Assembly (NCBI GenBank): GCA_025352405.1
Contig: JANXTM010000101.1
Coordinates: forward strand, 1-46,841
Direction: 5' to 3'
From: Polaromonas sp.
GTDB taxonomy: Bacteria > Pseudomonadota > Gammaproteobacteria > Burkholderiales > Burkholderiaceae_C
Length of the DNA stretch: 46,841 bases
Shown: one piece after another, positions 38,673 through 46,029 of the stretch
Layout: every line of letters begins with the position of its first letter
Position numbering within the stretch: position 1 is the first letter of the stretch
Notes under the pieces: generated by a model
What the model was told of the DNA's origin: nothing
Database searches by the model: none
Seen by the model: only the letters and a program-made list of their open reading frames with translations
Position numbers and translations under genes: made by a program

Positions 38673-39197
38673 ATGTTGACAGAAGACGGCAAGCATCTCT
38701 ACGTCAGCTATGACGAGTACCATAATCTGATTGAAAAACTTGCGATCAGGATTCACCAGTCGAATTGGCACTTTGACACCATCTTGTGCCTGGCGCGCGG
38801 CGGTATGCGCCCCGGCGACATCCTGTCGCGCATTTTCGACAAGCCCCTGGCCATCATGTCGACGAGTTCTTACCGCGCCGACGCTGGCATGACGCAAGGC
38901 AATCTCGACATTGCCCGTTTCATCACCACACCCAAGGGTGAAATTGCTGGCAAGGTGTTGCTGGTTGATGATTTGGCCGACACTGGCCACACGCTCAACG
39001 CCGTGATCCACCAGCTGCGCAACAACTACGCGCCCATCACCGAGCTGCGCAGTGCCGTGATCTGGACCAAAGGCATGTCTTCTTTTCAACCTGACTATTC
39101 AGTGGAGTTGTTGCCCACCAACCCCTGGATTCACCAGCCGTTTGAGAGCTACGACACCTTGTCGCCTGAACAACTCATGGCCAAGTGGAAGATTTAG
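38673..39197 (+). CDS. Phosphoribosyltransferase of the type I fold
   Basis: A 174-residue PRTase with the PRPP-binding loop KVLLVDDLADTGHTL (about 94-108) and an upstream CLARGGMRPGD, as in xanthine/hypoxanthine-guanine enzymes. It probably salvages a purine base; position next to purA agrees, but the base cannot be read from the sequence. The start ATG 38673 follows AAGGAG. It is similar in size to Gpt-type enzymes. A hairpin-rich spacer follows. Confidence 0.85.
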   Translation: MLTEDGKHLYVSYDEYHNLIEKLAIRIHQSNWHFDTILCLARGGMRPGDILSRIFDKPLAIMSTSSYRADAGMTQGNLDIARFITTPKGEIAGKVLLVDDLADTGHTLNAVIHQLRNNYAPITELRSAVIWTKGMSSFQPDYSVELLPTNPWIHQPFESYDTLSPEQLMAKWKI

Positions 39198-39376
39198 CCC
39201 CCACGGTCGCTCACTGCGTGTAGCTTCCTGCACCTTGCAGGCCGCCGCTCGCCAGAGGCGTCGCTTCTGTCGCCTGTCCAAACCTGCTCAAGCAGGTTTG
39301 GAGCCGCAGGCTCCAGCCCCGAGGGGGCCGCTGCGCCTGCGGCCTGGCAAAGCCAGTTCCGCGGCCCCTGCTTGAA
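39198..39376. repeat. Palindrome-dense intergenic element
   Basis: Nearly the whole spacer is made of consecutive inverted repeats: CCTGCA/TGCAGG (39228-39242); a 12-bp stem TCCAAACCTGCT / AGCAGGTTTGGA with only 2 bp between the arms (39277-39302); GGAGCC/GGCTCC (39300-39314); GCCCC/GGGGC; GGCCGC/GCGGCC; and CTGGC/GCCAG, the last inside an outer GGGGCCGC / GCGGCCCC pair ending near 39367. No T-run follows. It resembles intergenic GC-rich elements common in Comamonadaceae. Confidence 0.7.
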
Positions 39377-39447
39377 AAAGATGGGGATCGGATGACTTCT
39401 GGTGTTTCGCTGGCTGTTTGTTTCAAGCTTGCCGTTAATATCTGGTG

Positions 39448-40641
39448 ATGACCGAAACATCTACCTCCCTGATCCACCATCCCTACAAGCCACCATCTGC
39501 TTTTGAGGCGATTCCGCCTGGTGTGCACAAGGCGTCGACCATTGTTTTCCCGACGGTAGCTGCCTTGCGCACCCGCGACTGGAAACACAAGACCGGCTAC
39601 ACCTACGGCCTGCACGGCACGCCCACCACGTTCACGCTGGAAGAGCGTATTGCCACGCTGGAAGGCGGCACCTACTGCACGCTGGTGCCCAGTGGTCTGG
39701 CGGCGGTGGTGCTGGTGGGCATGGCGCTGCTTAAAAGCGGCGACGAGTTGCTGATTCCCGACAACGCCTACGGCCCCAACAAGGCTTTCGCCCAGAGCGA
39801 GCTGGCCGCCTGGGGCATCAGCCACCAGTTTTATGACCCCATGAATCCGGCTGATCTGGCCGCCAAGCTCGGCGCCAAAACTCGCCTGGTCTGGCTCGAA
39901 GCGCCGGGCTCGATCACGCTTGAGTTTCCTGATTTACCGCAACTGGTCGCCGTCGTGAAGGCCCACACTCAGGCGCATCCCGAAGGCATCGTGACTGCGC
40001 TCGACAACACCTGGGGTGCAGGCATCGCCTTCAACGCGTTTACGCTTGGCGTTGACATTTCAGCTCATGCCCTGACCAAATACCCCAGTGGCGGGGCCGA
40101 CGTGCTGATGGGCTCCGTGGTGACACGCAGCGAAGCGCTGCACCACCTGATTCACTTTTGCCACATGCGCATCGGTTACGGCGTGGCCGGCAATGACGCT
40201 GAACTGGTGCTGCGCGGCCTGAACTCGATTGCCCTGCGCTACGCAGCGCAAGACGCTGCCACGCGTGCGCTGGCAAGCTGGCTGCAGGGACAGCCGCAGG
40301 TCGAGGCGGTGCTGCACCCCGCGCTGGCAGGCTCGCCAGGCCATGATGTCTGGAAGCGTGACTGCAGCGCTGCCGCGTGCCTGTTCAGTGCGGTGTTCAA
40401 ACCCGATTACGGCCCGAGTCAGATAGACCATTTTTGCGACAGTTTGAAGTTGTTCAAAATCGGCTACAGCTGGGCTGGGCCCATGAGCCTGTGCGTGCCC
40501 TACGACATCCCCGCTTCGCGGACCACGCCCTGGCTCTACAAGGGCGGTTTGGTGCGTTTTTCAGTCGGTCTGGAGGCTGTGTCAGACCTGCAGGCCGATG
40601 TTGCTCAGGCGCTCCCGGCGATGCAGTACAGTAAGGACTAA
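39448..40641 (+). CDS. metC: Cystathionine beta-lyase-like PLP enzyme
   Basis: A 397-residue enzyme of the Cys/Met-metabolism PLP family. The PLP lysine is K211 in HALTKYPSGGADVLMGS; YGLHGTPTTFTLEERIATLEGG and ALDNTWGAG are other family stretches. It most resembles the MetC-type lyases that split cystathionine to homocysteine, but other lyases of this family look alike. ATG 39448 is preferred to GTG 39445. No ribosome-binding site is visible; a TAATAT lies exactly 6 bp before the ATG, so a leaderless mRNA is possible. Confidence 0.82.
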   Translation: MTETSTSLIHHPYKPPSAFEAIPPGVHKASTIVFPTVAALRTRDWKHKTGYTYGLHGTPTTFTLEERIATLEGGTYCTLVPSGLAAVVLVGMALLKSGDELLIPDNAYGPNKAFAQSELAAWGISHQFYDPMNPADLAAKLGAKTRLVWLEAPGSITLEFPDLPQLVAVVKAHTQAHPEGIVTALDNTWGAGIAFNAFTLGVDISAHALTKYPSGGADVLMGSVVTRSEALHHLIHFCHMRIGYGVAGNDAELVLRGLNSIALRYAAQDAATRALASWLQGQPQVEAVLHPALAGSPGHDVWKRDCSAAACLFSAVFKPDYGPSQIDHFCDSLKLFKIGYSWAGPMSLCVPYDIPASRTTPWLYKGGLVRFSVGLEAVSDLQADVAQALPAMQYSKD

Positions 40642-40660
40642 ATTTCAATGAAAGCACGCT

Positions 40661-40858
40661 GTGGCAACTCCTAATTACTCCTACGAAAAACGCCAGAAAG
40701 AGCTCGCCAAAAAGCGTAAAAAAGAAGACAAACTCAAGCGCAAGGCCGAAGGTAAGCCGGATGAACCCGATGACGAAGGCACCGGTGAAGAATCAAGCGA
40801 AGGCCAGCCCGCCGAGCCGGGCACATCAGCCGCTGTATCTGCGCCACCGGCTGCCTGA
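40661..40858 (+). CDS. Small lysine-rich protein, function unknown
   Basis: A 65-residue protein starting at GTG 40661. The N-terminal half (YSYEKRQKELAKKRKKEDKLKRKAEGKP) is a highly basic helix; the C-terminal half is acidic and Pro/Ala-rich. Small proteins with this N-terminus recur in Betaproteobacteria as conserved hypotheticals. There is no ATG in this frame. It is followed by a repeat copy and a strong terminator, which supports a real transcript ending here. Confidence 0.65.
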   Translation: MATPNYSYEKRQKELAKKRKKEDKLKRKAEGKPDEPDDEGTGEESSEGQPAEPGTSAAVSAPPAA

Positions 40859-40876
40859 ACTGACCAAAACTGTTAA

Positions 40877-40940
40877 TAAAATTAGGCTCTGCGGCAGCAA
40901 ATACGGTGGCCGTTCGCTATATTTTCAATAGCAATTAAAA
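40877..40940. repeat. Dispersed short repeat, upstream of terminator
   Basis: A full copy: AAAATTAGGCTCTGCGGC, AGCAAATACGGTGGCC, then TTCGCTAT and AATAGCAATT. It is nearly identical to the copy at 5411 through the centre. It abuts the terminator stem at 40937. Confidence 0.75.
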
Positions 40941-40983
40941 AAATCCCCTGATTTACCAGTACTGGTTGTCAGGGGATTTTTTT
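40937..40983. terminator. Bidirectional intrinsic terminator
   Basis: A perfect 15-bp stem: seven A plus TCCCCTGA (40937-40951) pairs with TCAGGGGA plus seven T (40969-40983). Both strands therefore end in a T-run. The 17-base loop holds a second palindrome, ACCAGTACTGGT (40955-40966). It lies between the plus-strand small gene and the minus-strand mnmH, and should end transcription from both. Confidence 0.9.
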
Positions 40984-40993
40984 GGTGCGGGGT

Positions 40994-42097
40994 TTATGGG
41001 GTTTGCTTGTGCGGATCGGCTAGTCGGCCCATCCATCCATCGGGTAGCGTAACCATTTCTTGCGCCAGCGCCTCCATGGCGGCCAAGCTGTGGTCTTTGG
41101 GCCGCAACACGCTGGCTTGCGGGTAGTGCTCAAAATTACGTTGCATCGACTGCAGGTACACCGGGTCGTAGTGGTTCACCAGCAGTTCGCGCACCACGCT
41201 GGCCACATCGCCTGACCGGGCGCGCGTTTGCCAGTCCAGAACGGTTTGCTTGCCGCGCGCCTGCGTCAGGGCGCCCAGCCGGTCACAGAAAAACTCAATG
41301 TCACGGACAAAAAAGTCGTAGTCTTCAAGCAGCAGTGCGACACGCTCGTCTTCGGATAACTCCAGTTGCAGGCACGGCGCACGGCGCATGGCGGTGATCA
41401 GGCCCTCGGGGATGGCAACATTGCCAACTTTTTTACTTTCGCTTTCAATATAAACCGGCCGGGTGGTGTCAAAACCCTTTAGCGCAGCCCAGATCATGCG
41501 GTCGTAGGCTTTCTGGCTGGGCTGCGCGCTGCCGGGTATGACCCCCAGCACCGAGCTGCGGTGGCAGGCCAGCGCTTCAAGGTCCAGCACCTGTGCACCG
41601 CCTGCCGCCAGCGCTTGCAGCAAGCGCGTCTTGCCCGAACCCGTGGTGCCACATATGACCCGGAAGGTGTGGGTGGCTGCCAGCTGCGGCAAATCAAGCA
41701 CCATGGCCGCCCTGAAGGCCTTGTAGCCACCATCGACCAGCGTGACCTTGAAGCCAATCTGGTCAAGAATCAACGCCAGCGAGCCACTGCGCTTGCCGCC
41801 ACGCCAGCAATACACGAGCGGCTGCCACTCTCTGGGTTTGGCCAGTACATCACGCTGAATGTGGGTGGCGATGTTTTTGGCGACCAGCGCAGCGCCAAGT
41901 TTTTTGGCCTCAAAGGCACTGATCTGCTTGTACTGCGTACCGACCAACCTGCGCTCATCGTCATGCAGGCTGGGCCAGCTGACGGCGCCGGGCAGGTGGT
42001 CTTCAAAGTATTCACCCTCAGACCGGGCGTCAATCACATCAGAAAAATCACCGAGTTTGCGAAGCACGTCTTCGGCTGAAATGCGTTCAAGGCTCAT
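40994..42097 (-). CDS. mnmH: tRNA 2-selenouridine synthase MnmH (SelU)
   Basis: A 367-residue protein with an N-terminal rhodanese domain (active C97 in YCWRGGKRSGS) and a C-terminal P-loop domain (GTTGSGKTRLL, 150-160). MnmH exchanges sulfur for selenium at the wobble 2-thiouridine of tRNA, through a geranylated intermediate. It needs selenophosphate; selD is not in the window. ATG 42097 overlaps the tesA stop (ATGA), so it is translated after tesA. The C-terminus faces the bidirectional terminator. Confidence 0.93.
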   Translation of the reverse strand: MSLERISAEDVLRKLGDFSDVIDARSEGEYFEDHLPGAVSWPSLHDDERRLVGTQYKQISAFEAKKLGAALVAKNIATHIQRDVLAKPREWQPLVYCWRGGKRSGSLALILDQIGFKVTLVDGGYKAFRAAMVLDLPQLAATHTFRVICGTTGSGKTRLLQALAAGGAQVLDLEALACHRSSVLGVIPGSAQPSQKAYDRMIWAALKGFDTTRPVYIESESKKVGNVAIPEGLITAMRRAPCLQLELSEDERVALLLEDYDFFVRDIEFFCDRLGALTQARGKQTVLDWQTRARSGDVASVVRELLVNHYDPVYLQSMQRNFEHYPQASVLRPKDHSLAAMEALAQEMVTLPDGWMGRLADPHKQTP

Positions 42098-42813
42098 GGG
42101 ATCAATTTTTTAAGTTCGGGCCACACGTTGGCCAGCATTTTGGGCTGCGCCTGTGCGTTGGGGTGAATGCGGTCCGCCTGAAACTGGGCGGTGGCGTCGC
42201 TTGCATCAGCAATGCCTTTGAGAAAAAAGGGCACCAACGCCACTTTTTCAGCCCTGGCAATTTTGGGGAACAGGCCAGAAAAGCTGGCTGCATAGGCGCT
42301 GCCGTAGTTGGGCGGCACCTGCATGCCGACCAGCAGCACTTTGGCACCGGCTTTTTTGGCTGCTTGTGTCATGGCGCTCAGGTTTTGCTCGGTCATGTTG
42401 AGCGGCAGGCCGCGCAGCGCATCGTTGCCGCCCAGCTCCAGCACCACCACGGCAGGCTTGTGGCGTTTCAAAAGCGCCGCCAGGCGTGAACGGCCACCCG
42501 AGGTGGTGTCGCCACTGATGCTGGCATTGACGACCGTCATGGGGCTTTTGTCGGCGCTCAGTTGCTGCACCAGCAAGGGCACCCAGCCGGTGCCGCGCTT
42601 GAGGCCGTATTCCGCACTCAGGGAATCACCAACGACCAAAATGGTCCCGGCAGCAGCCGTTGTGGATTGCGCGTGTACAAGGGGGTTGAGCGTGGCGACA
42701 GCCAGGGCAAACAGCAGCATCCAGATTGGTTTTAGCCGGGTACGCCAGGTCGCCCGGGCAAGCTTGTTAAAGTTCAAAGTATTTAATTTCAAGTTTTTTG
42801 ATAAGGCTGACAT
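42094..42813 (-). CDS. tesA: TesA-like periplasmic GDSL esterase / lysophospholipase
   Basis: A 239-residue SGNH hydrolase. The catalytic Ser is S64 in VVGDSLSAEYG; the Gly/Asn blocks GGNDALRG and the C-terminal DRIHPN (Asp, His) complete the site. A signal peptide with core MLLFALAVATLNPLVHA predicts periplasmic location. ATG 42813 shares two bases with the divergent ybbA start (CATG) and has AGG upstream. It gives a long n-region of about 30 residues; in-frame TTG codons (8 and 13) or ATG 42720 are alternatives. The divergent pairing with ybbA is also found in E. coli. Confidence 0.88.
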   Translation of the reverse strand: MSALSKNLKLNTLNFNKLARATWRTRLKPIWMLLFALAVATLNPLVHAQSTTAAAGTILVVGDSLSAEYGLKRGTGWVPLLVQQLSADKSPMTVVNASISGDTTSGGRSRLAALLKRHKPAVVVLELGGNDALRGLPLNMTEQNLSAMTQAAKKAGAKVLLVGMQVPPNYGSAYAASFSGLFPKIARAEKVALVPFFLKGIADASDATAQFQADRIHPNAQAQPKMLANVWPELKKLIP

Positions 42814-43540
42814 GTCTGAACCTGTGGTTTCCGTCAATATTTCCGATAGCCGCACGGGTGCTGGCAACACCTCTTCAGTTATTTCCGTTGAGCACGTTTT
42901 CAAGTCAGTCACCGACTCCACCGGCACATTAACTATTCTGCGTGATATTGACTTCACACTCGCCCCACGTGAAACCGCCGCTATTGTGGGTGCGTCCGGG
43001 TCGGGCAAAAGCACGCTGCTGTCCATCATCGCCGGGCTGGATACCCCCACCAAGGGTACGGTACGCCTTGCCGGGCAAGACATCTTTGCCATCAGCGAGG
43101 ACGACCGCGCCGCCTTGCGGGCGCAAAAGGTCGGTTTTGTATTTCAGAGCTTTCAGTTGATGGGTAACTTGACAGCGCTTGAAAACGTCATGCTGCCGCT
43201 GGAGCTCTCTGGTGCCAAGGGTGCCCGGGCGATGGCAACCGACATGCTCAAGCGGGTTGGTCTGGGAGAGCGGCTGGATCATTATCCCAAAGTGCTGTCG
43301 GGCGGTGAGCAACAGCGGGTGGCGCTGGCCAGGGCTTTTGTAGTGCAACCCGCCGTGCTGCTGGCTGACGAGCCTACCGGCAGCCTGGACTTCGCCACCG
43401 GCGAGACCGTGATGGCACTGATGTTCGAGCTCAACCAGGAGCTCGGCACCACGCTGGTTCTGGTGACGCATGACAAGGCAATTGCAGCGAGGTGTGAGCG
43501 CCGCATCACCATCGAAGCCGGGCAAATCGTGCCAAACTGA
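42812..43540 (+). CDS. ybbA: ABC transporter ATP-binding protein, YbbA/LolD type
   Basis: A 242-residue ATPase. Walker A GASGSGKST (60-68), the signature LSGGEQQRVALARA, Walker B VLLADEPTGSLD and the switch His in VTHD are intact. The MacB/LolD-type subgroup works with a large FtsX-domain permease; in E. coli ybbP follows ybbA, but here no permease gene follows. The start is ATG 42812, with AAGG a few bases upstream inside tesA. The frame is open further upstream, but that part is antisense to tesA and not homologous. Confidence 0.9.
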   Translation: MSEPVVSVNISDSRTGAGNTSSVISVEHVFKSVTDSTGTLTILRDIDFTLAPRETAAIVGASGSGKSTLLSIIAGLDTPTKGTVRLAGQDIFAISEDDRAALRAQKVGFVFQSFQLMGNLTALENVMLPLELSGAKGARAMATDMLKRVGLGERLDHYPKVLSGGEQQRVALARAFVVQPAVLLADEPTGSLDFATGETVMALMFELNQELGTTLVLVTHDKAIAARCERRITIEAGQIVPN

Positions 43541-43543
43541 TTA

Positions 43544-43606
43544 TAAAAAATGCATCTTCGGCAATAAATGCGGGGGCAATGTGCTGTTTCTTTAATAGCA
43601 TTTAGT
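43544..43606. repeat. Dispersed short repeat, diverged copy after ybbA
   Basis: AAAAAATGCATCTTCGGCAATAAATGCGGGGGC followed by TTTAATAGCATT matches the order of the repeat family with several changes. It lies in the 198-bp spacer between ybbA and rlmB. The rest of the spacer holds a 9-bp-stem hairpin (43657-43686) and no reading frame that I can support. Confidence 0.55.
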
Positions 43607-43656
43607 GATTGTTGGGGTTATTTGGTGGTCACCTGGTGGCCATTGGTCGCAGCCCC

Positions 43657-43686
43657 CAGCCAGCACGCCTGTGTACCTGCTGGCTG
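43657..43686. other. Hairpin upstream of rlmB
   Basis: CAGCCAGCA (43657-43665) and TGCTGGCTG (43678-43686) form a perfect 9-bp stem with a 12-base loop. No T-run follows, so it is not a classical terminator. It lies 52 bp before the rlmB start; a role is unknown. Confidence 0.4.
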
Positions 43687-43738
43687 CGGCGGGCTTGCAA
43701 GCGCAGGTTGGTGTCTGCGATGCAGTGATAATCCTGTC

Positions 43739-44506
43739 ATGTCTTCTTCTCCCAAAGTGCTTTTCGGTTTCCACGCTGTCGGCGTGCGCATCAAAACCGC
43801 CCCTAAATCGGTGCTGGAGGTGTTTTTTGACGTCTCCCGTCGCGATGCGCGCATGCGCCAGTTCACGGACCGTGCGCGGGAAGCCGGTATCCGGCTGATT
43901 GAGTCTGACGGCCTGCGGCTGGCCAAAATGTGCGGCGGCCACGGCCACCAGGGCGTGGTTGCCCGGGTCAATGTGCTGGCGCTGGTCACCTCGCTTGACG
44001 AGCTGCTGGAGCGGCTTGAAGAAGCTGGCACCGCGCAGCCCCTGCTGCTGGTGCTCGACAGCGTGACCGACCCGCACAATCTGGGTGCCTGCCTGCGTGT
44101 GGCTGACGGCGCAGGTGCGCAAGCCGTCATTGCCCCCAAAGACCATGCGGCCGGTATCAACGCCACGGTGTCAAAAGTCGCCAGCGGGGCGGCTGAAACC
44201 ATGCCTTACTTCATGGTGACCAACCTGGCCCGTACCCTGGGTGAGCTGAAAGAACGCAACATCTGGTGCATTGGCACCAGCGATGATGCAGAAAAAACCA
44301 TCTATGACGTAGACCTGACCAGGCCTGTGGCATTGATCCTGGGTGCAGAAGGCGAGGGCATGCGCCAGCTGACCCGCAAAACCTGCGACGAGTTGGTCAG
44401 CATTCCGATGCATGGCGCGGTTGAAAGCCTGAACGTGTCGGTGGCCAGCGGTGTGTGCCTGTACGAGGCGCTGCGCCAGCGCCGGCAGCTTCAAGGCCAG
44501 GTCTAA
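43739..44506 (+). CDS. rlmB: 23S rRNA 2'-O-ribose methyltransferase RlmB
   Basis: A 255-residue SPOUT-class enzyme of the TrmH/SpoU family. The N-terminal substrate domain (LFGFHAVGVRIKTAP) is followed by the SAM-binding knot: LVLDSVTDPHNLGACLRVADGAGAQAV, LILGAEGEGMR and VESLNVSVASGVCLYEALRQR. It methylates G2251 of 23S rRNA. ATG 43739 fits the family start; the longer open frame from 43568 does not. There is no ribosome-binding site, and GATAAT lies exactly 6 bp before the ATG. Its stop overlaps the stop of the convergent chromate-transporter gene. Confidence 0.94.
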   Translation: MSSSPKVLFGFHAVGVRIKTAPKSVLEVFFDVSRRDARMRQFTDRAREAGIRLIESDGLRLAKMCGGHGHQGVVARVNVLALVTSLDELLERLEEAGTAQPLLLVLDSVTDPHNLGACLRVADGAGAQAVIAPKDHAAGINATVSKVASGAAETMPYFMVTNLARTLGELKERNIWCIGTSDDAEKTIYDVDLTRPVALILGAEGEGMRQLTRKTCDELVSIPMHGAVESLNVSVASGVCLYEALRQRRQLQGQV

Positions 44507-45099
44507 ATCAACCCGAACCAGCCGAGCAGAGCACCCGCGCCCAGCAGCCACAGTAAATGAATTCTGGTGCGCCAGACAATCATGGCAGTGACTGCTGTCA
44601 GCAGCCACACCGGCCAGTTTTGCAAGGCACCGCCCTGAAGAGTGCTGTTGGTGCCTGCCAGAATCCAGCCGGTGGCGATCAGCAGCGCCACCACAATCGG
44701 CGACATGCCCTGTTTAAAAGCCCGTACCGCGCGCAGCTCACGGTTGCGGTGGCCCCACTGGGCCGCGATGTAGGTCAGAGTGGTGCTGGGGATCAATATG
44801 CCGAGCATGGTCATCAAAATCCCCAGCAACCCGGTCAGCACGCCGCCCGCATTCAGGCCCACATTCCAGCCCAGCAAGGCAATAAATAGCACATTGGGAC
44901 CCGGGGCGGCCTGAGCAAGGGCGATAGAGGCGCTGAACTGCGCATCGGTCAACCAGTGCTGCTGGTCCACCAGAAAGCGGTGCATGTCGGGCGCCGTAGT
45001 GATGGCGCCACCGACGGACAGCAGCGACAGCGACAGGTAGTGAAAAAACAGCTCAAACCACTCGCGTGCGCCCAACACCAGGTGTAATGGTTCAGTCAT
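44503..45099 (-). CDS. Short-chain chromate transporter family protein, second of a pair
   Basis: A 198-residue membrane protein of the CHR family. ALAQAAPGPNVLF is the conserved PGP motif near residue 60, and five or six hydrophobic spans are visible. Half-size CHR proteins usually occur as two adjacent genes that act together, as here. They are linked to chromate export, but many have no proven substrate. ATG 45099 overlaps the stop of the upstream partner (ATGA). The stop codon overlaps that of rlmB. Confidence 0.85.
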   Translation of the reverse strand: MTEPLHLVLGAREWFELFFHYLSLSLLSVGGAITTAPDMHRFLVDQQHWLTDAQFSASIALAQAAPGPNVLFIALLGWNVGLNAGGVLTGLLGILMTMLGILIPSTTLTYIAAQWGHRNRELRAVRAFKQGMSPIVVALLIATGWILAGTNSTLQGGALQNWPVWLLTAVTAMIVWRTRIHLLWLLGAGALLGWFGLI

Positions 45100-45671
45100 G
45101 GCTTGAGCCTTTTGTAGGCCAGTGTGCAGGCCACACCTCCCAGGCCCAGCAGCACATACACCAGCGGCAGCCGCAACCAGGCAATAGCCACGAAACACAG
45201 CGCACCGAGCAAGCCGCACAGGCGCCAACCCAGCACGTTTTTTTGCAGCGCACCGGCCAGCCGCAGCCCGGTCGCCACAATCAGCCCTGCAGCGACGGTG
45301 CCCATGCCGCGCAGTGCGCCCGCCACACCGGGGTGGCTGGAAAACTGCGCATACAGCAGGGCCAGCATCAGCACAATGACCAGCGGCACGGTCAGCATGC
45401 CCGCCAGCGCCACCATCGCGCCCTTCAGGCCAAAGTGCCGGCCACCAACCATCAGCGACAGGTTCACGATATTTGGGCCGGGCATGATCTGCGCTACCGC
45501 CCAGTCTTCAATGAACTCTTCGCGCGTCATCCAGCGTTTGCGTTCAACCAGCTCCCGCTGCGCGATAGCCAGCACCCCGCCAAAACCCTGCAACGCCAGC
45601 AAGGTAAACGACACAAACAGGTCTTTCAGAGATTCCGGTCGCGGGCGGTCTTCAGTTTGCAAGGGATTCAT
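45096..45671 (-). CDS. Short-chain chromate transporter family protein, first of a pair
   Basis: A 191-residue CHR-family membrane protein with the motifs LALQGFGGVLAIAQRELVER and AQIMPGPNIVNLS, followed by several hydrophobic spans. It pairs with the gene downstream through a 4-bp ATGA overlap. ATG 45671 starts MNPLQTEDRPRPESLKD; the frame continues upstream to 45809 without homology. On the minus strand a GATAAT lies 7 bp before the ATG, so the leader may be absent or only one base long. Confidence 0.85.
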   Translation of the reverse strand: MNPLQTEDRPRPESLKDLFVSFTLLALQGFGGVLAIAQRELVERKRWMTREEFIEDWAVAQIMPGPNIVNLSLMVGGRHFGLKGAMVALAGMLTVPLVIVLMLALLYAQFSSHPGVAGALRGMGTVAAGLIVATGLRLAGALQKNVLGWRLCGLLGALCFVAIAWLRLPLVYVLLGLGGVACTLAYKRLKP

Positions 45672-45759
45672 AACCGCGATTATCGCCATTTGTGCTTGGC
45701 TGCTCGGTAGATGCCGCATGCTTGCAGCCTTCAATTCAGGTGTGAACGACCGCGCCAAA

Positions 45760-46029
45760 TCACAGTCGTAAAGACCAGGTTTCCCCAACCACGCCATGTC
45801 CAAAGCCACGGTAAGCCTCCACTTTTACCAACTGAAAGCCGCGCTTGGCATAAATGGTGCGAGCCGCCACCAAGCCACTATTGGTCCAGATCCGCATTTT
45901 TTTGTAGCCTTTGCTGCGGGAAAACGCAATGTACTCATCTGTCAAACGATAAATTAAACGACTTTGGCGGGCTTGACCTGCGTCTCCAGTTGGTAACAAT
46001 CTCACTAATTGGCTATTGAGCTGGTTCAC
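45760..46029 (-). pseudogene. 3' fragment of a GNAT acetyltransferase gene
   Basis: The 89-residue frame carries the end of a GNAT domain: LTDEYIAFSRSKGYKKMRIWTNSGLVAARTIYAKRGFQLVKVE, as in the acetyltransferase half of MarR-GNAT type proteins. The acetyl-CoA-binding loop (R/QxxGxG/A) is not intact; ARQSRLIYRL stands where it should be. The N-terminal part of the domain is missing, and the first residues run into a region that on the other strand begins a PAS fragment. It is therefore probably a remnant. Confidence 0.65.

Noticed and set aside
44503..45671. Chromate-transporter pair as one gene broken by a frameshift
   Set aside because: Two half-size genes with a clean ATGA overlap and their own starts are a known form of the family.
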